Assembly (NCBI GenBank): GCA_030272155.1
Contig: CP126192.1
Span: forward strand, 3,196,501-3,260,500
Length of the DNA stretch: 64,000 nucleotides
Source of the DNA: Tetradesmus obliquus
Lineage: Eukaryota; Chlorophyta; Chlorophyceae; Sphaeropleales; Scenedesmaceae
Direction of reading: 5' to 3'
Below are positions 11,706 through 23,964 of the stretch, one piece after another; positions within the stretch are counted from its first letter, which is position 1; each line of letters begins with the position of its first letter. The notes under the pieces are model-generated. The model worked only from the letters and a program-made list of their open reading frames with translations. It made no database searches and had not been told where the DNA came from. The translations under genes were made by a program, and so were the position numbers.

Positions 11706-12914
11706 TAACAGTGGCATGATTAAGACAGATGTGCGGGTGCAGCAACGCACGTGTTCTACTACTTGCGGCTCAACGGCCAAGCTCGCTTGCGCCTTGAGGG
11801 TGCAGCGCATGCCTTGTGGGGCACTGGCGGACGTGCTCCACTGCTGCTGCCTCACAGCGCTGTGTTTCCGCGCCCCTGATTTGTGGATGTGGGCATGAAC
11901 AGAAGATGCGTGCTCAGCATGCTGCTGTGTGGAAGTACCATGTGTATATATGTGCCCACCACTTACTATGGCAGCAGGCAGTTGCAGTCCCTTGGTTACA
12001 CAGCTTGGGCGCCACCTGCCTGCTGTTGACAGAGAGCTGTGCTGCAGTGCATGGATGATCATCTGTCGTCACAGGCACTTCCCTTGCAGCAAATGGCCCC
12101 TGCTTTAGCGCCTGCAGTTGCGCTGCTGCAGGCGAGCCGGCTGTGCAACCATTGTGTCCTGTCTCAGCAGGCGTGCCTGTGCGCTTGCTAGTCATGTTTT
12201 GTAAGATGCATAATATGAAGTTGGATATTCGTATACACTTTGGGGGTGGTTGCTGTGGCTAAGTGGAAGTGCTGGCGTCGATAGGATCATGCTCCCCCTG
12301 GTAACAGAGAAAGTGCTGACGTCCCTGCGTGTCCTACATGTATGTACAGACATTACACATACATGCAGAGACATCTGCATATGCTTTGCTGTGTCTGCTT
12401 ATGTGTTGTTGTATCCTCTCTGAGGCTGTTTCTTGCCTGAGGTTGCCTGTCTGCATGACGTCCTGGCAGGTGATCTGTCCGCATGCAAACACTGTCTCTG
12501 GGTTCACTATCAGTACCGCACTGAGGCCCGGTAGATCCACTGGCACAGGGTCCGGCAGAAGAAGAAGAAGCTGCCAGTGTATAAGCCCAGTATATAAGCC
12601 CAATACACTACAGTATTATGATAATCATACAATGCAGGCAGTGAGCTTCCCGGCTCACAGCCAGTCTGGCTGGCAGCAGTCACACTGTGACTGGAGCTGC
12701 TGTGACAGCAGCTTGCTGCTGATGTACATCATGTACACAAGGTGCGCAGCTGTGCATGGCCAGCGTCCTTTGGATCCTGGCTTTGTCTAGAATTCGTCAT
12801 TTTACACAGCTGTGTATGCTGCAGCATAGCAATGCTGGAGCTGAGGGCTGTGTGTTTTGCAAAGGTTCAAACAGCAGTGGCCATGTGCAATTTGATGAAA
12901 TTGTTGATTGCTTT

Positions 12915-13244
12915 TTACATGAAAGTGTGCAGCTTGGGATCGGCACCCCCTAGGGTGCCATGATCAGCTTGCGGATAGCCCTCCCGCAGTCTGCAGATCA
13001 CCCTTGACGATACAGGTTGACCTGGTCCTACGCGGTCTGTTTTAGCCTCAATATTTAACTTCACATCTAAAAACGTGTAATAAACATGCTTTAGCAGCAG
13101 ACCGTGGACTTCTGCATGCACAACGGTCTGGCTCGATGAGCAACTTGGTCTGGACACGTGCGTACGCACTGCCACGTGAAGACCCCTGTGTAGCCTGCTC
13201 AGCTCGGTCAGCAAGCCACGCCATTTGATACTGTATTGCATCAA
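12915..13244 (-). CDS. antisense ORF, 109 codons, unknown; possible gene fragment
   Basis: Read on the minus strand this is open from ATG at 13244 to a stop at 12915. Unlike almost every chance ORF in the window it is not Cys/Gln-rich or repetitive. It has mixed hydrophobic and charged residues, for example LDVKLNIEAKTDRVGPGQPV and ICRLREGYPQADHGTLGG. I do not recognise a domain. It lies just upstream of, and divergent from, the GTGVYIP gene. It could be an exon of an unseen minus-strand gene, a decayed mobile-element fragment or chance. Confidence 0.25.
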   Translation of the reverse strand: MMQYSIKWRGLLTELSRLHRGLHVAVRTHVSRPSCSSSQTVVHAEVHGLLLKHVYYTFLDVKLNIEAKTDRVGPGQPVSSRVICRLREGYPQADHGTLGGADPKLHTFM

Positions 13245-13303
13245 TTAATAACCTTATTGCATTGGTGAATTTTGCAGGTTGCTCAGCTAATCGATGTCTT
13301 TAG

Positions 13304-13900
13304 TGTGTGAAGTTCGCGACGTGGAGGAACAGTCCGAGTCGACACCGCAAGCCGAATGGCAATTGCATCCAAGTAGCTGCGCACCTAGAGCTGCTACTGT
13401 CACGTGAACCGATGATGAACTGCAGACAAGTTATCAACCACCTAGGGCAAAGGAAAGTAGCCAGAGTACTGACAGACCTGGCCATGACCGGAGCCGGTAA
13501 GTCTTGATGTCCCTACATCCCATTTACAAGCTATTAGCAAGCGCTGCAGCCTTGCGGATACGTAGTTGCTCCGTGCCATTTAGACTGCTGTCATGTGCTT
13601 CCAGCCTTCCTGCAACTGTTTAGCTCGACTCATACCTGCTGTATGCTCCTTTCTTTCTTCCCACACCAATTTTGTTGTTGTTGTTTGCAGCAGCGGCAGC
13701 GTCTCGCTCTGGGACAGGCGTTTACATCCCTGCCTGCTACCTCAGCGACAGCGTCACGGAACCCGACATTAGCCACGTAGACTCTTGCCTTGCGGGTGGA
13801 GACAACTCGACAGTGCAAGACATGGGCATCAGCCGCAGCAACAGCGCCTGCAGCAAGGCTGGCTTCAACATCAACAACAACACTAGCACCAGCAGCAGTG

Positions 13901-13937
<37 letters not shown>

Positions 13938-15594
13938 CAGCAGCCATTACGAGCCGGCAGCTGCGCTGTGCTATGCCAACGACACCAGCAGCGGCGGCAA
14001 GGATCAAGGATCACCACAAGATGCTGCACCGCTGCGTAGCAAGTCTCTCCAGCCTGAGCATGCAGCTGCTGCAATCACTAGCAGGCATCATGCCCTGACA
14101 CTGCCATCGTGTCACCCGCACAGGGCAAGCCTGCCCCCATCAATGACCCTGCGGCACTGCAGCAGCAGCAGGCACAGCACCAGCACCAGCACCAGCAGCA
14201 GCAGCACGGCGCATGCAGAGTATCATGCCTGGGCAGCTGCTGCAGCGCCGCCTTCGGCAGCTGCACCAGCCACGCCAGCACTGGCAGCCCACGAAGCAGC
14301 TCGCCAGCAGCAGCAGCAGCGTCGTGCTGCATCACTGGAGCTGCCACCGCTGCGGGTGACCTGCCCCGATGCCGACTGCAAGCCGCGCCGGCACAGCTGT
14401 CTGCTGGACAACCGCCTACCTGCACCAGCAGGCGGCTACAGCGCAGGCCGCATGCGCAGCAGCACCATCCCTTTGCCAAGGCTGGCAGGAGTGCCAGCAG
14501 CTGCCCCTGCACGCAGCAGCTACCTGCACCAGGCTGCCTACACTGGCAGCAGCTTTGTGCAGGGCAGCCACAGCATCAGCAGCTGCTACGGGCGGCAGCA
14601 GCTCCTGATGCAGCAGCAGCAGCAGCACTGCTGGATGTCACGCTGTGACCAAGAGGTGTGGCAACCCAGCAGCCAGCCATCAAGCTACGGCACAGGCAGC
14701 TACATGCTGCAGCGGCAGCCACTGCGGAGAGTGTCGGAGGACGTCCAGCCCTTGTACCGCCAGATGTCAGCAGCAGCAGCAATGCCAGATGTTGCCAGCA
14801 GGGCACCACACACCTACAGCAACCTCAGCAGTCCCCTTGAAAGGATTGAAGCAGCTCAGGAGAGCCTGCTGCTGCTGGAGATGCAGCTGGAGCTTGAGCT
14901 GCAGCAGGTACAGCAGCAGCAGCAGCAGGCAGCAGCTCAGGCCTGGCGGGTGAGCAGCTCGTGCCTTGATGCTGGCGCTGCTGCAGCTGCTGCGTCAGCG
15001 CTTCCGCGCTGCGATGCGCCATATGGGGTGGCCAGTGCTGACATGTCTCCCGTGTTTGCATCGAGCCCTGAAAGCTACCCTGCTAACTGGGGCATGCAGC
15101 TGGCAATGCAGCAGCATCAGCCAGCTATCTCTGCTGCAGCTGCGGCCGCGTTCTATGGCAGCAGCGGCTGCAGTGATGTGCTGCCAAGCATCCCCTGCAG
15201 CACCAGCAGCGCAATGATGCCCAGCATGCCCTGCAGCGCCAACAGCAGCGTGCTCCCCGCTTTGAGCTTCACGAGCGTTGGGCCGCAGCCACCCTCTGGC
15301 TACTGCAGCAGCCACATCACCCGCAGCGCTCCGCTGCCAGTTGTCAGCTGCCCCAACAGCAGCAGCAGCAGCGGCGCCGGCGGCTGCTACGCTGCTCTGC
15401 CTGCTGTCAGCACCTGTGACGCAGGGTTGTGTGGTGGGGCATCCAGTGCTGTGCCTGGTGTGCTGGCTGGGTCTGTCACGCCCAGCAGCAGCCCGCGCAC
15501 GCAGGCCAAGATTGCGGAGCTAATGGCGGCGCAGCAGCTGCAGCTGGAGATCCAGGAGGAGCTGCTGCAGCTGCTGCACCTGGGGCCGCTGTAG
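13304..15594 (+). CDS. low-complexity Ser/Ala/Gln-rich protein with GTGVYIP motif (5' end uncertain)
   Basis: Two exons join cleanly: about 13304-13496 and 13691-15594. The donor is GTAAGT at 13497, and the acceptor follows a T-rich tract ending TTTGCAG. The first exon is open back to an in-frame TAG at 13301-13303; the same bases CTTTAG could be a 3' splice site, so more exons probably lie upstream. About 70 residues in, right after the junction, is SRSGTGVYIP followed by ACYLSD. A GTGVF(L/I)P motif occurs in a land-plant protein family of unknown function (from memory), which may be the relatives of this gene. The rest is low-complexity with Ser, Gln and Ala runs, one likely coiled coil (SPLERIEAAQESLLLLEMQL at about 14830-14890) and an amphipathic C-terminus, QLEIQEELLQLLHLGPL. 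No enzyme domain is visible; a scaffold or nuclear regulatory role would be speculation. Confidence 0.6.
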
Positions 15595-18500
15595 CTGCAG
15601 CAGGCTTTGGTGGTTGGCGCTGACGGACCTTTTGGACCACTCTGAACTGCCTTCAACACCTGAGACGTATGGCAGGATCCAAATGGCATGGCAATGTGGG
15701 TTGCATAGTCACTGTCCACCTGGAACAGCGTATGCAACCGATGACCGGCGGGTACATTACCAGGCTGGTACAATGTTACGCACCTCTGCAGGCGATCTGG
15801 TTCTCTTGTGCGACAAATCGAGGCCGCTAACGGCGCTTGGGCGCGTGTGTGCTTGCTGTCATGCATCAGCTGGCCTTCTTGAGCGCTGCTTGTGCTGCGG
15901 CTCCCACCTTGTCGTGTTCAGTTGCGGCAGGGCTTGTGGTTGTGCAGATCGGCTGTAGCCTGCCTGCACCACCACCAGCACGGCAGGGTATGTCTTGGAT
16001 AAGAGGGTGACCCTCCAAATGTGAGGAGTGTGGCTATGAGTCGTCAATTATACGCCTGTTGTACGGATAGCCGTGGTACACATGGCCTGGTTGCATGTGA
16101 TGTATGCTTCAGATGGTTGGCAGGCACCTCCGCGCATCTTGTGCAGTTGGCAGCATCTCAGCCTAGTTGCCTGCCTGCCTGCCTTGTTGACAGAAACCGC
16201 GTTGATGCAGCAAATCCTCAAACTCGGCACCTGGCTTCTTTCCGTGTTGCCGTATTAACAGGAAACCGCCGTGACGCCTGTGTTCTGCAGGCGGTTTTTC
16301 AACATGTTCTGAAGTGGCAGCTTGGTCTGGTTGCATTGTCACCCGTGTCAATCGTCAGCCCTGATGTGCAGTGTAGATGCCGTGTCAATGCACCCCAGCA
16401 TCCACTGCACCCATTGAGTCCAGCAGGCTGCCCTGCCCTGTATACCCCCAGCGCTGTGAGCAGGTCAACAGCGGCTGCTGTGCTGCCTGGGTGAGCAGCT
16501 TCTTGCGCATGCCAGGCGTTGTGTCAGTTGTTGCGCTGCCAGCAAGTCGCACGCTGCACCAGAGAGTGCTGTTTGCTGTGCAGAACAACAATGCACACAA
16601 CAATAGCATGTGGCTCGTGGTTGTATGGGGCCAGCTCTGCTGTTTGTGTTGGGCACGTTGCAGTTACGCAAATGCGATTGCACTGGATCACCACTGGGCA
16701 TGCAAATAGGCAGACGCCCTGCAGCAGTGGCGCTGCTTGGATGTGCTTGTGCAGTGAAAGTTGTCAATACTACCATCACTGCACTCTCACTGAGCAGGGT
16801 TGGCCAACTTGCCTTCTGGTTTGCTGTTACACGAGCTTTCATGTTGTGCAAGTACGCAGCTGGCTGTGCTGCACTGCACTGCTGCAGGCACACCAAGTGC
16901 ACAGACATGGACAGGCTATGTGCTGTTGCTGCTGCAGCACAGCTGTTTCCCGTTTGCTTTTACTTGAGGACTGCCGACTCGCAGCAGCATTGCACTGTGT
17001 CCTGGACCCAGGGGTTGCAGGCCGTACATGTGAGAGTGTACATGTTTGACACTTCCATAGCTGTCTGCAGGCGCTGCGTGCAGGATCGCAGGTGATGATG
17101 CGGCTCGCCAGCCTACTTCCTGTTTCAATGATAGCGTTGGTCAGGATGATTAACGGCAACAGCTGGTGCTGCATGTTTGGTGGAGGGTTCTTTGCGTGTC
17201 ATTTGATTGCTGTCCGTTGTGGCTGGCTGAGCTGAAGTGGTTGCACATACGTGCAGTGTGTGGCCTTGTGGTGTCCCTCATTCTTATTTTTCAGCCTGTG
17301 CACGCAGCCCTGCTTCCTGCTGTCTGCTGTGCCTGGTTGGTGATGGGCTGCTGCGGTGACACCACTAGTGCTACTACTACTGGTTAATGATGAAGGCACT
17401 GCATTTGCTTGTGCAGCGTGTGGCGCCGTTTAAACTATCAACAACAGTTTGGCCGTGGTTGAGAGGATCATGGTCATGTGCACGCATCCTTTGGTTTGCG
17501 CTGTAGCGGCAGGTGGCTGTGCCTTGCACCTCAACTTGCGCTGCTTGCAGCACGTCACGCCTGCCGCACACGCTACACGTGAGCTGCATTGCTCACTGGT
17601 CTGTCTGGTTCTAATACATATACCGGTTTACTTGCACGGCACATATGTACACCTGCTTGTGCACGAGCAGGTGCCACATGCCGCATGATGCAAGCGAAGA
17701 CCAGCATGGGTCTGCGAAGGCCCGCTGCACTAGGGGGTGCAGGGGGGGGGGGGGCTCCGTTGGTGTGCGCTGCTCTGGCAGTGTTGTAGCGCATGCTGTT
17801 TTGTGTTGTTGATGTCTGGTGCCATTCTGGTGCGTGTTTGCGGGCTGGCTGTTGTTGGCTGGCTGGTGCTGCTCTGTCATCAGGCTCAGTACAAGAGGCT
17901 GTTGCAGCAGCTTGCAAATCCTTGCGCGGTAGTGTGGGACAATGGGAGTAGTGGGAGTGGGATTAGCTGGCTGCTGTCTTGCACCTGGGATAGGCAGATG
18001 CAGGGAAGGGGAAGGAAAGGGGAGTGTGGAGCTGAGGTGCAAGAAATTGACACTCTTCGCCTGTGCCGCACACTAAATGAAAGGAAAAGCTAGCGCAAGG
18101 CATGTCTGGGATGGGTACCTGCCTGGCAGCACCTGTAGCAGCTGCCGATCATCTAAAGCTGAAGCTGCTGCACAGCGCTTGGGATGCACTCCGGTTTGTG
18201 CACAAGAGCTTTATGGTTTTGAGTGCAGCAGCGAGCGCAATGCTCCATGGCGCGTTGCTTGCAGCAGGTTGACACGCTGCGCCATGGCCGTTTTTTGTGT
18301 GAGCTGTGCGTTTGTTGCATGGTGGAGTGCAATGCCTGTCACGTGTTGGTGTCTTGCAGTTCTTTGTTACTTGGTCGTGCTTCTGTGGTCGTTTTCTTGA
18401 GGCCGTGCTCAAAAGTACATTCTCGGCGCAAGGATCATCGAGTTCAACATGCCCTGTGAGGCATCTAGGTGCTCAACATACCTGTTGTGTGTACAGCATG

Positions 18501-20396
18501 TGATGCGGAACAGCACCCGTCAGAACTTCTCTCTAGTCAGCTCAGCATTGCGACTGGCTGTTGTACGCTGTGCTCTGCATTCATCCCACGCACTTGATTT
18601 TTGCTACGGCTAGACCAAACACCGGCCACAGAGCTGTGGCTGCTAGTCAGGGCAGTACTGCAGGAGGATCAGTGCCAGTGTGCGCATTGCATTGCACTGC
18701 CTGTGCTGCTCAGCAGCCTCGGGCACAGACAGTACACCGCAGCAGGCACTTAACCGCCACAAAGGGTGCTGCGGGCTCAGCCTGGGTTGCTGTTCAGCAT
18801 GAGGGCCTGCCTGTGACTTCCATTTGGAGTTTTGCTGGTTGTTCAAAATCCTTGCATGGCAGAGGATGCACGCTGGGAGCTGCACTCAGCCGCATGACAG
18901 AGCAGCGCACGGCAGCACGCGCTGGTATGACAATGTGCCACATGGTGTCTGTTTGGCAGTCACTTGTGGTTACGCAGCTGTTGATGCGGATTCTTATCTC
19001 TCGATTGTTGTTCTAGAGTCCTGCACTGATCTTACGTCGCCTGCTAACCTAACATTCTTGCGCACCGCTACATCAGGACCTGGTACTGATTTGGTTTGGG
19101 GTTAGGTGTGATCATATGGAAGACCAGGTTGGTTTTTGCTCGTCCACGCAGGAGCTTCTTAAACGGGAGCATTGTCTGTTGCAGTTTCTCGCCAAGTGAC
19201 GGTCAATTCTGCACACATCACGCCAGCGATTGGTGACGTGTGTGTACCTACAGCCATGCTGCCTGGTGTGGCGAGTGGCTGTCCTTGGCACTGTCCCAAA
19301 ACTGCCGTGAACTGCTGGTGACTGCTGGTGACTGCCGTTGGTTACACTGAAATTTTCCGTGGCATAACCGCCGTGGGCACCTGAGATCTGCATTTGACCT
19401 TTGGGCATTGTTGGTGGCTGACCCCTGGAGCAGAGGAGGGGCCTGGCGGCGTTGGTGGAGGAACGACATCAAGAATGACATCAAGTCCTGCCGCCCTCAC
19501 TTTGCGCAACCTCTAGGCATGGCATGCATGTGCACCGGGATACCGGTGCTACGTAGCAGTTTTGTCAGCCTCTACTATTGCTTTTCGCAGCTGACATCAT
19601 GCTGCTGTTGCGGCGACTGCGTAGCGTTGAAGGCAGTGCTGCAGCAGCCGCTGACAGCAGCCGCGACGCTCTTGTGGTGACGCGCCACACTAGAGTTTGT
19701 AAAACATCCGGGGCTGCATGCAGCGCGCCAGGGTACGCTTGTTACGGAACAGTCGATGTTACCTGAGCATGCATGTCTGGAAATCAAAAGCCGCTGCAAA
19801 CACACGTCTGAAGCGACCCTGCCCCAGCCTCCAAGCTGGCCTGCAACCACACGCGGGATGATGCTGGGTGCCTGTTACAGTACCAGTGACCGAGTGCCAC
19901 CAAAACTGCAGCTGTACCTGTAACTGTACATACATGTAAAGCTGTTACACCGTGACACACATTGATGCACACTACAGCTGCTATCCATGTAATCGAACCG
20001 CAAACAATGAGGCATGTACGCGTGGCGCTTGCTGCAGTTGGGCCTCAGGCAGCCCTCCAACTTGGAAGGCAGCGCCACCCACATTGGTGCACCCTTGCCT
20101 GCAAGAAGTGCCGTCAACTCATGGCGACACCGCGGCGCACTGGACACAGCCCCAATTCTGCCACCATGGTACTGTTTGCGTGCTGTGATGCGCGGAAATG
20201 TCATATGCAATCATACATACGGTCGTGCTGGATAGCGCAGCAGTGGCACAGCAGCACAATGCGCAACAAGAACTGGCTCAACAGCGTCATGGTGATTGGC
20301 GTATGCAGAGTTCAGCATCATCATCATGCTTGATTGCAGGTGCACCCCCCCCCCCCCCCAATGATGGTGGGGCCGCCTGCGGCATGACATGGTGCT
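15595..20396. other. gene-poor stretch between convergent genes
   Basis: About 4.8 kb lying between the 3' ends of two convergent genes. I found no exon-like block on either strand and few triplet repeats. It has a 13-base G run at 17742-17754 and, near its right end, a run of about 15 C at 20345-20359, both of which are possible quadruplex sites. Promoter or 5' elements are not expected from the gene orientations. Confidence 0.55.
20345..20359. repeat. poly-C tract (about 15 bases)
   Basis: An unbroken C run just outside the stop codon of the NUMOD3 gene (20397, minus). On that gene's sense strand it is a G run about 40 bases into the 3' untranslated region. The length may be uncertain because homopolymers are error-prone in assemblies. 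Confidence 0.8.
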
Positions 20397-20607
20397 TCAT
20401 GCGTCCTCGTCATCATCATCATCCTCTGATGAATGCAGCTGCACCGGCACGAATGTACCGGCAGTGTGCTCGCCGCTGCTGCTGCTGCTGCTGCTGCCAT
20501 TGTGGCCGTTCCAGCCATTGCTATGCTGATGCTTGCCATTCACACCATTCAATGAGAGCCCTGGGTCTGCTGCTGCTGCAGAGCCATTGAGAGTATGCCA
20601 GCTCCCA

Positions 20608-20640
<33 letters not shown>

Positions 20641-20887
20641 CTGCTGCCACCACTGCTGGCTGCCACTGCAGCTGCACTGTTGTTGCTATTGCTGCGCTGG
20701 CTTGTACTAGGCGCTGCTGCTGCCGCGCGCCTTGGACTGCGCACAATGTCCCCATCTCCCGCATTGCTGCTGCTGCTGCTGCCGCTGCTGGGTGCAGCAC
20801 CGCTCCTTCTACTGCTACGCACAATAGGAACGCCGCCATCATCCCCAGCATCCGTGCCGCTAGCTGCTGCTTTCCTGGTGCCACCCT

Positions 20888-20956
<69 letters not shown>

Positions 20957-21905
20957 TGCTGCCTGTGGACGTGCCCAGCTGCTGCTGCAGCCACTGCTGC
21001 TGCGTCACGCCAGATATGTGCGTGACCTGGCCGCTGCTGTCCCACGCCACGCCCAGCTGCTGCAGCGACTGCTGGAGCTTGTCCACCTGGCTGTGTAGCG
21101 TGGCCAGGTGCGCCTGCGCCTGCTGCATTGTGGCGGATGCAACCTGGTGCGCCTGCGGGTCGTTCTGGAAGGCCTGCAGGTTGGCCTGCAGCTGCGCAAC
21201 TGTCGACTCGCTGGCACCAATGACGTGGCGCATCTGCAGCAGACGGGAGACCTGCTGCTGCAGCAGGCGCTGCTGGTCTGCTGCAGCTGCGGCACGCTCC
21301 TGCAGGCACAGCAGCGACAGACAACATAGCAGAAGACCCAACGATTAAAAAATGTTCCTGTCAGCAACATGCCGCCGCGCAATGACCCCCACCTGCTTGA
21401 AGCTTGTGCTGCCATGCTTGCATGTTCGTGTGCGCACAACATTGGGTGTGTGCAAGCAGCCAGGTCAGCAAGGCTGAAGCACATCAAAGCAGGAAACCTG
21501 CGCTGTCACACTCGCACTCTCACCTTCTTTGTGACTTTCGGCCGTACCGGCTGCTGCTGCTGCTGTTCCGGCAGCGGTGACGGCTCTTCAGCCGTGCTGC
21601 TGCTGCTGCTGCTTCTGCTAACTGCTGCGCTGCTGCACGATGCTCGCACTCTAGGAGTGCTGGCGCGTCTGCTGTTGGTGGTGCTGCTGCTGCTAGGTTC
21701 TGTTACATCATCCGTTTCGCCCTCACGCTGCTGCTGCTGCTGCTGCTGCTGAGCCAAGCGTGGCTTGCGCGAGCGCTTTGCTGCTGCTTCTCTGATGGCT
21801 GCTGTGGTCTTGGCTGCGTACTCGGGGTCCTGCCACAGCAGCTTGCTGCGCTGCGAGAGCTGCGCCCGCATGGCTGCGTCTTCCTCCGGTGTCATGTTCT
21901 GCAGC

Positions 21906-21941
<36 letters not shown>

Positions 21942-23601
21942 GCAGCAGATATGTGTGTGCATTGCACTGGCTTGAGTAGCAAGTGACGAGTGCATTGGCG
22001 CAGCCAGGGGCAGAGGAGGTATTGGACCCACATATGCGAGCACACGCCATTGCACTACCCGGCTTGAACTCAAATCATACCGCTGCTGCCGGCCACCTGT
22101 CACCGCTGCTTGCGCCCTGCAGTGTCCCTGGCTCTCGCAAGCTGGTCTTGCAAGCAAGCAGGTGCCTGCCAGTGCTGCATGATTCGTCAGGCTGCCAACA
22201 GCATCAGCCGCTGCTGTACAGAAGCCAGCTGCTGGCTGTCACTGCTGGGCCCCCTTTTTAAGACTCCAGCCGCTGCAGCCTGCCACCTGCTCACGTCCGT
22301 GCTCTCTACTTGTTGTTGAATGGTGCTCAAACACTGCTGTTCCGTCAAGCTGCTGCCCCCCTGGCCTCACGCTCACCCGCAGCTTCTCCATGCGCGCCTC
22401 CAGGTTGCCCTGCCGGATGTGCTCCTGAGGCGCAGCAGCACAGGCATGCACGCCAGCAGCAGCAATGGAGGGGGGAGGGGTCAGCTGCAGCGGCCTTGGC
22501 AACCACACACCAGGGAATCAGCCATGCTGGGATGATGGCATTAACAGCCCAGCTGCCAGTGAGCATTCTTGGCAGCTGGCTAGGCAGGTAGCAGCCTTGC
22601 TGAAGGCTGACATGTGCAGTGACACGTTAGCATCCACTGCAACAGCCCCCATTCGCTGCCGGCAGGCACCACCGCGTTCAGCTGCTGCGAAGCCACGTGG
22701 CTGCTGTGCTGCTGCTGCGCTGCGCGGCTCACCCGGTGCTCCGGGCTGAGCTGCACGCCCACCCTGCTCCTGCTGTAGGCCTCCACCTTGGCGCGCACCT
22801 CGGGCCGCTCCCGCGCACGCGCATTGCCAGACACAATGCGCGCAATGGTCACTGCACGGGCAGCGGCAGCAGCAGGGCAGTGGCGTAAGCTTGAATGCAT
22901 TGCGCCATGTGAGCGTGCTGCGGCTGCAAGGGAGGTGCGCCGATGCTGGGGTTGCAGGTGCAGGCAGTAGCTCAACTGTTGCAGGCATCTGCACATGTAA
23001 GCGCAGCTGCTGCTGACTGCATGCGTGGCTGCTGCTGAGCACAGGCCACTGCAGCCGCGGTCAGGCCGGGCTCTCCTGCAGGCTGCTGCTGGCAGTGTCA
23101 ACATGCGGGTGCTGGCTGCTTGCAGATGCCTTGCCAGCACAGGCGAAGGCTGTATGCAGCTGCTGTACACCTGCAGAAGGTGTCACGCTTACATGCTGAG
23201 TGCTTGCGACCTTTGTTCCAAGGCACGCGCTTTGTGCTGCCTTCATCGTTGCTTTCTGATGGCTGCTGGGCTGCCTCTGACGCTGCCTGCGGTGCCTCCA
23301 GCGGCGCCTGATGCTGCAGGGCTGCCTGCTGCTGCTTGTACTGCTGCTGCAGCTCTACATATTCGTCAAAGGTGAGGTACTTAGAGTGCTGGCCGTTGCT
23401 GCTGCTGCCGCTGCTGCTGCTGCTGCTGCTGCTGCCTAAGCCTGACCCTGCTGCTGCTGCTGCTTGCAGAGTAGCTGCCTCGGCCTCTGCGGTGAGCGCA
23501 ACATTGGTTGGGAGGCCTAGAGGTCTATGAACGTGCAAGTAATTAGCTCTTCTATGTTGGTGCACAGCCTTTCTGCATTCAGGCCTGCCTGAATGAAGCA
23601 T
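20397..23601 (-). CDS. NUMOD3-repeat protein with coiled coil and acidic tail
   Basis: Five minus-strand exons keep frame (617 residues): 23601-23193, 22851-22733, 22424-22377, 21898-21524, 21299-20397; ATG at 23601. The first exon has Ser and Ala runs, then YLTFDEYVELQQQYKQQQ, and ends in RVPWNKGRKHSA. Joined to exon 2 this gives KHSALTIARIVSGNARARER, the pattern of a NUMOD3 motif (nuclease-associated modular domain 3, a small DNA-binding helix-turn-helix unit). Exons 2-3 give a second similar unit, GVQLSPEHREHIRQGNLEAR. Exon 4 has MTPEEDAAMRAQLSQRSKLL with a basic RKPR patch. The last exon begins with a coiled coil rich in Gln and Leu, then poly-Ser and a DDDDDEDA end. No catalytic GIY-YIG or HNH domain is visible. 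Plants have proteins of this layout with unknown function, some predicted to be plastidial. A DNA- or RNA-binding structural role is likely but unproven. Confidence 0.75.
20610..20960 (-). repeat. clustered AGC/CAG triplet repeats encoding Ser runs
   Basis: On the plus strand this reads as blocks of CTG interrupted by CTT, CCG and CAC, for example 20886-20960. On the coding (minus) strand the same DNA is CAG/AGC and encodes Ser runs in the last exon of the NUMOD3 gene. The long plus-strand poly-Leu ORF over this DNA is an artefact. Confidence 0.85.
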
Positions 23602-23964
23602 TGCTTAGGTTGAAAGAAAATTGAAGCTTACATTAGGCACATTTTAAGCACAAAACAGGGGTGCATGCAGTAATAGGCGCAGCAATGCTGCGTTGAAGTC
23701 GAGCGCCTGTCATGTGGACTGTTATTAGTGATACATTGCCGTACAGCTGACGTGCATACTGAAGTTGCTTTTATGCAAGACCGCTGGCGATTGGGCTGAG
23801 GTTGCTGCTGTTGGTGCTGATGCTGCAGTGATTACCTTACTCACTTGAGCACGCTGTTTGTGTGTCCGCTGGTGTGTGATCTGAGCTGTTTTTACACATC
23901 AACGTGCCCTCAAAAACATATTGGCGCAGCGTCAGGTGCAGCGGAATCAGATCACTACCGTGGC
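23602..23964. promoter_or_regulatory. 363-bp divergent intergenic region (NUMOD3 gene / COX10)
   Basis: The two start codons point away from each other with 363 bp between them, so both promoters and both 5' leaders must fit here. The sequence is A/T-richer than its flanks (for example GAAAGAAAATTGAAGC and ACATTTTAAGCACAAAAC around 23605-23660) and free of triplet repeats. No certain TATA box can be named. Confidence 0.55.

Larger units (their letters stand above)
9298..13303. other. gene-poor stretch with a 32-bp tandem repeat and one antisense ORF
   Basis: About 4 kb without a gene I can support. Many short ORFs are open on both strands but are Cys/His/Gln-rich with no domain-like blocks. 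Two things stand out and have their own entries: a 32-bp tandem repeat at 11616-11705 and a minus-strand ORF at 12915-13244 with ordinary protein-like composition. The triplet repeats that mark exons elsewhere in the window are scarce here. Confidence 0.55.

Noticed and set aside
20533..21348. 271-codon plus-strand ORF rich in Leu
   Set aside because: It is the antisense of Ser, Gln and Ala runs in the last exon of the NUMOD3 gene, which has consistent splice sites and motifs.
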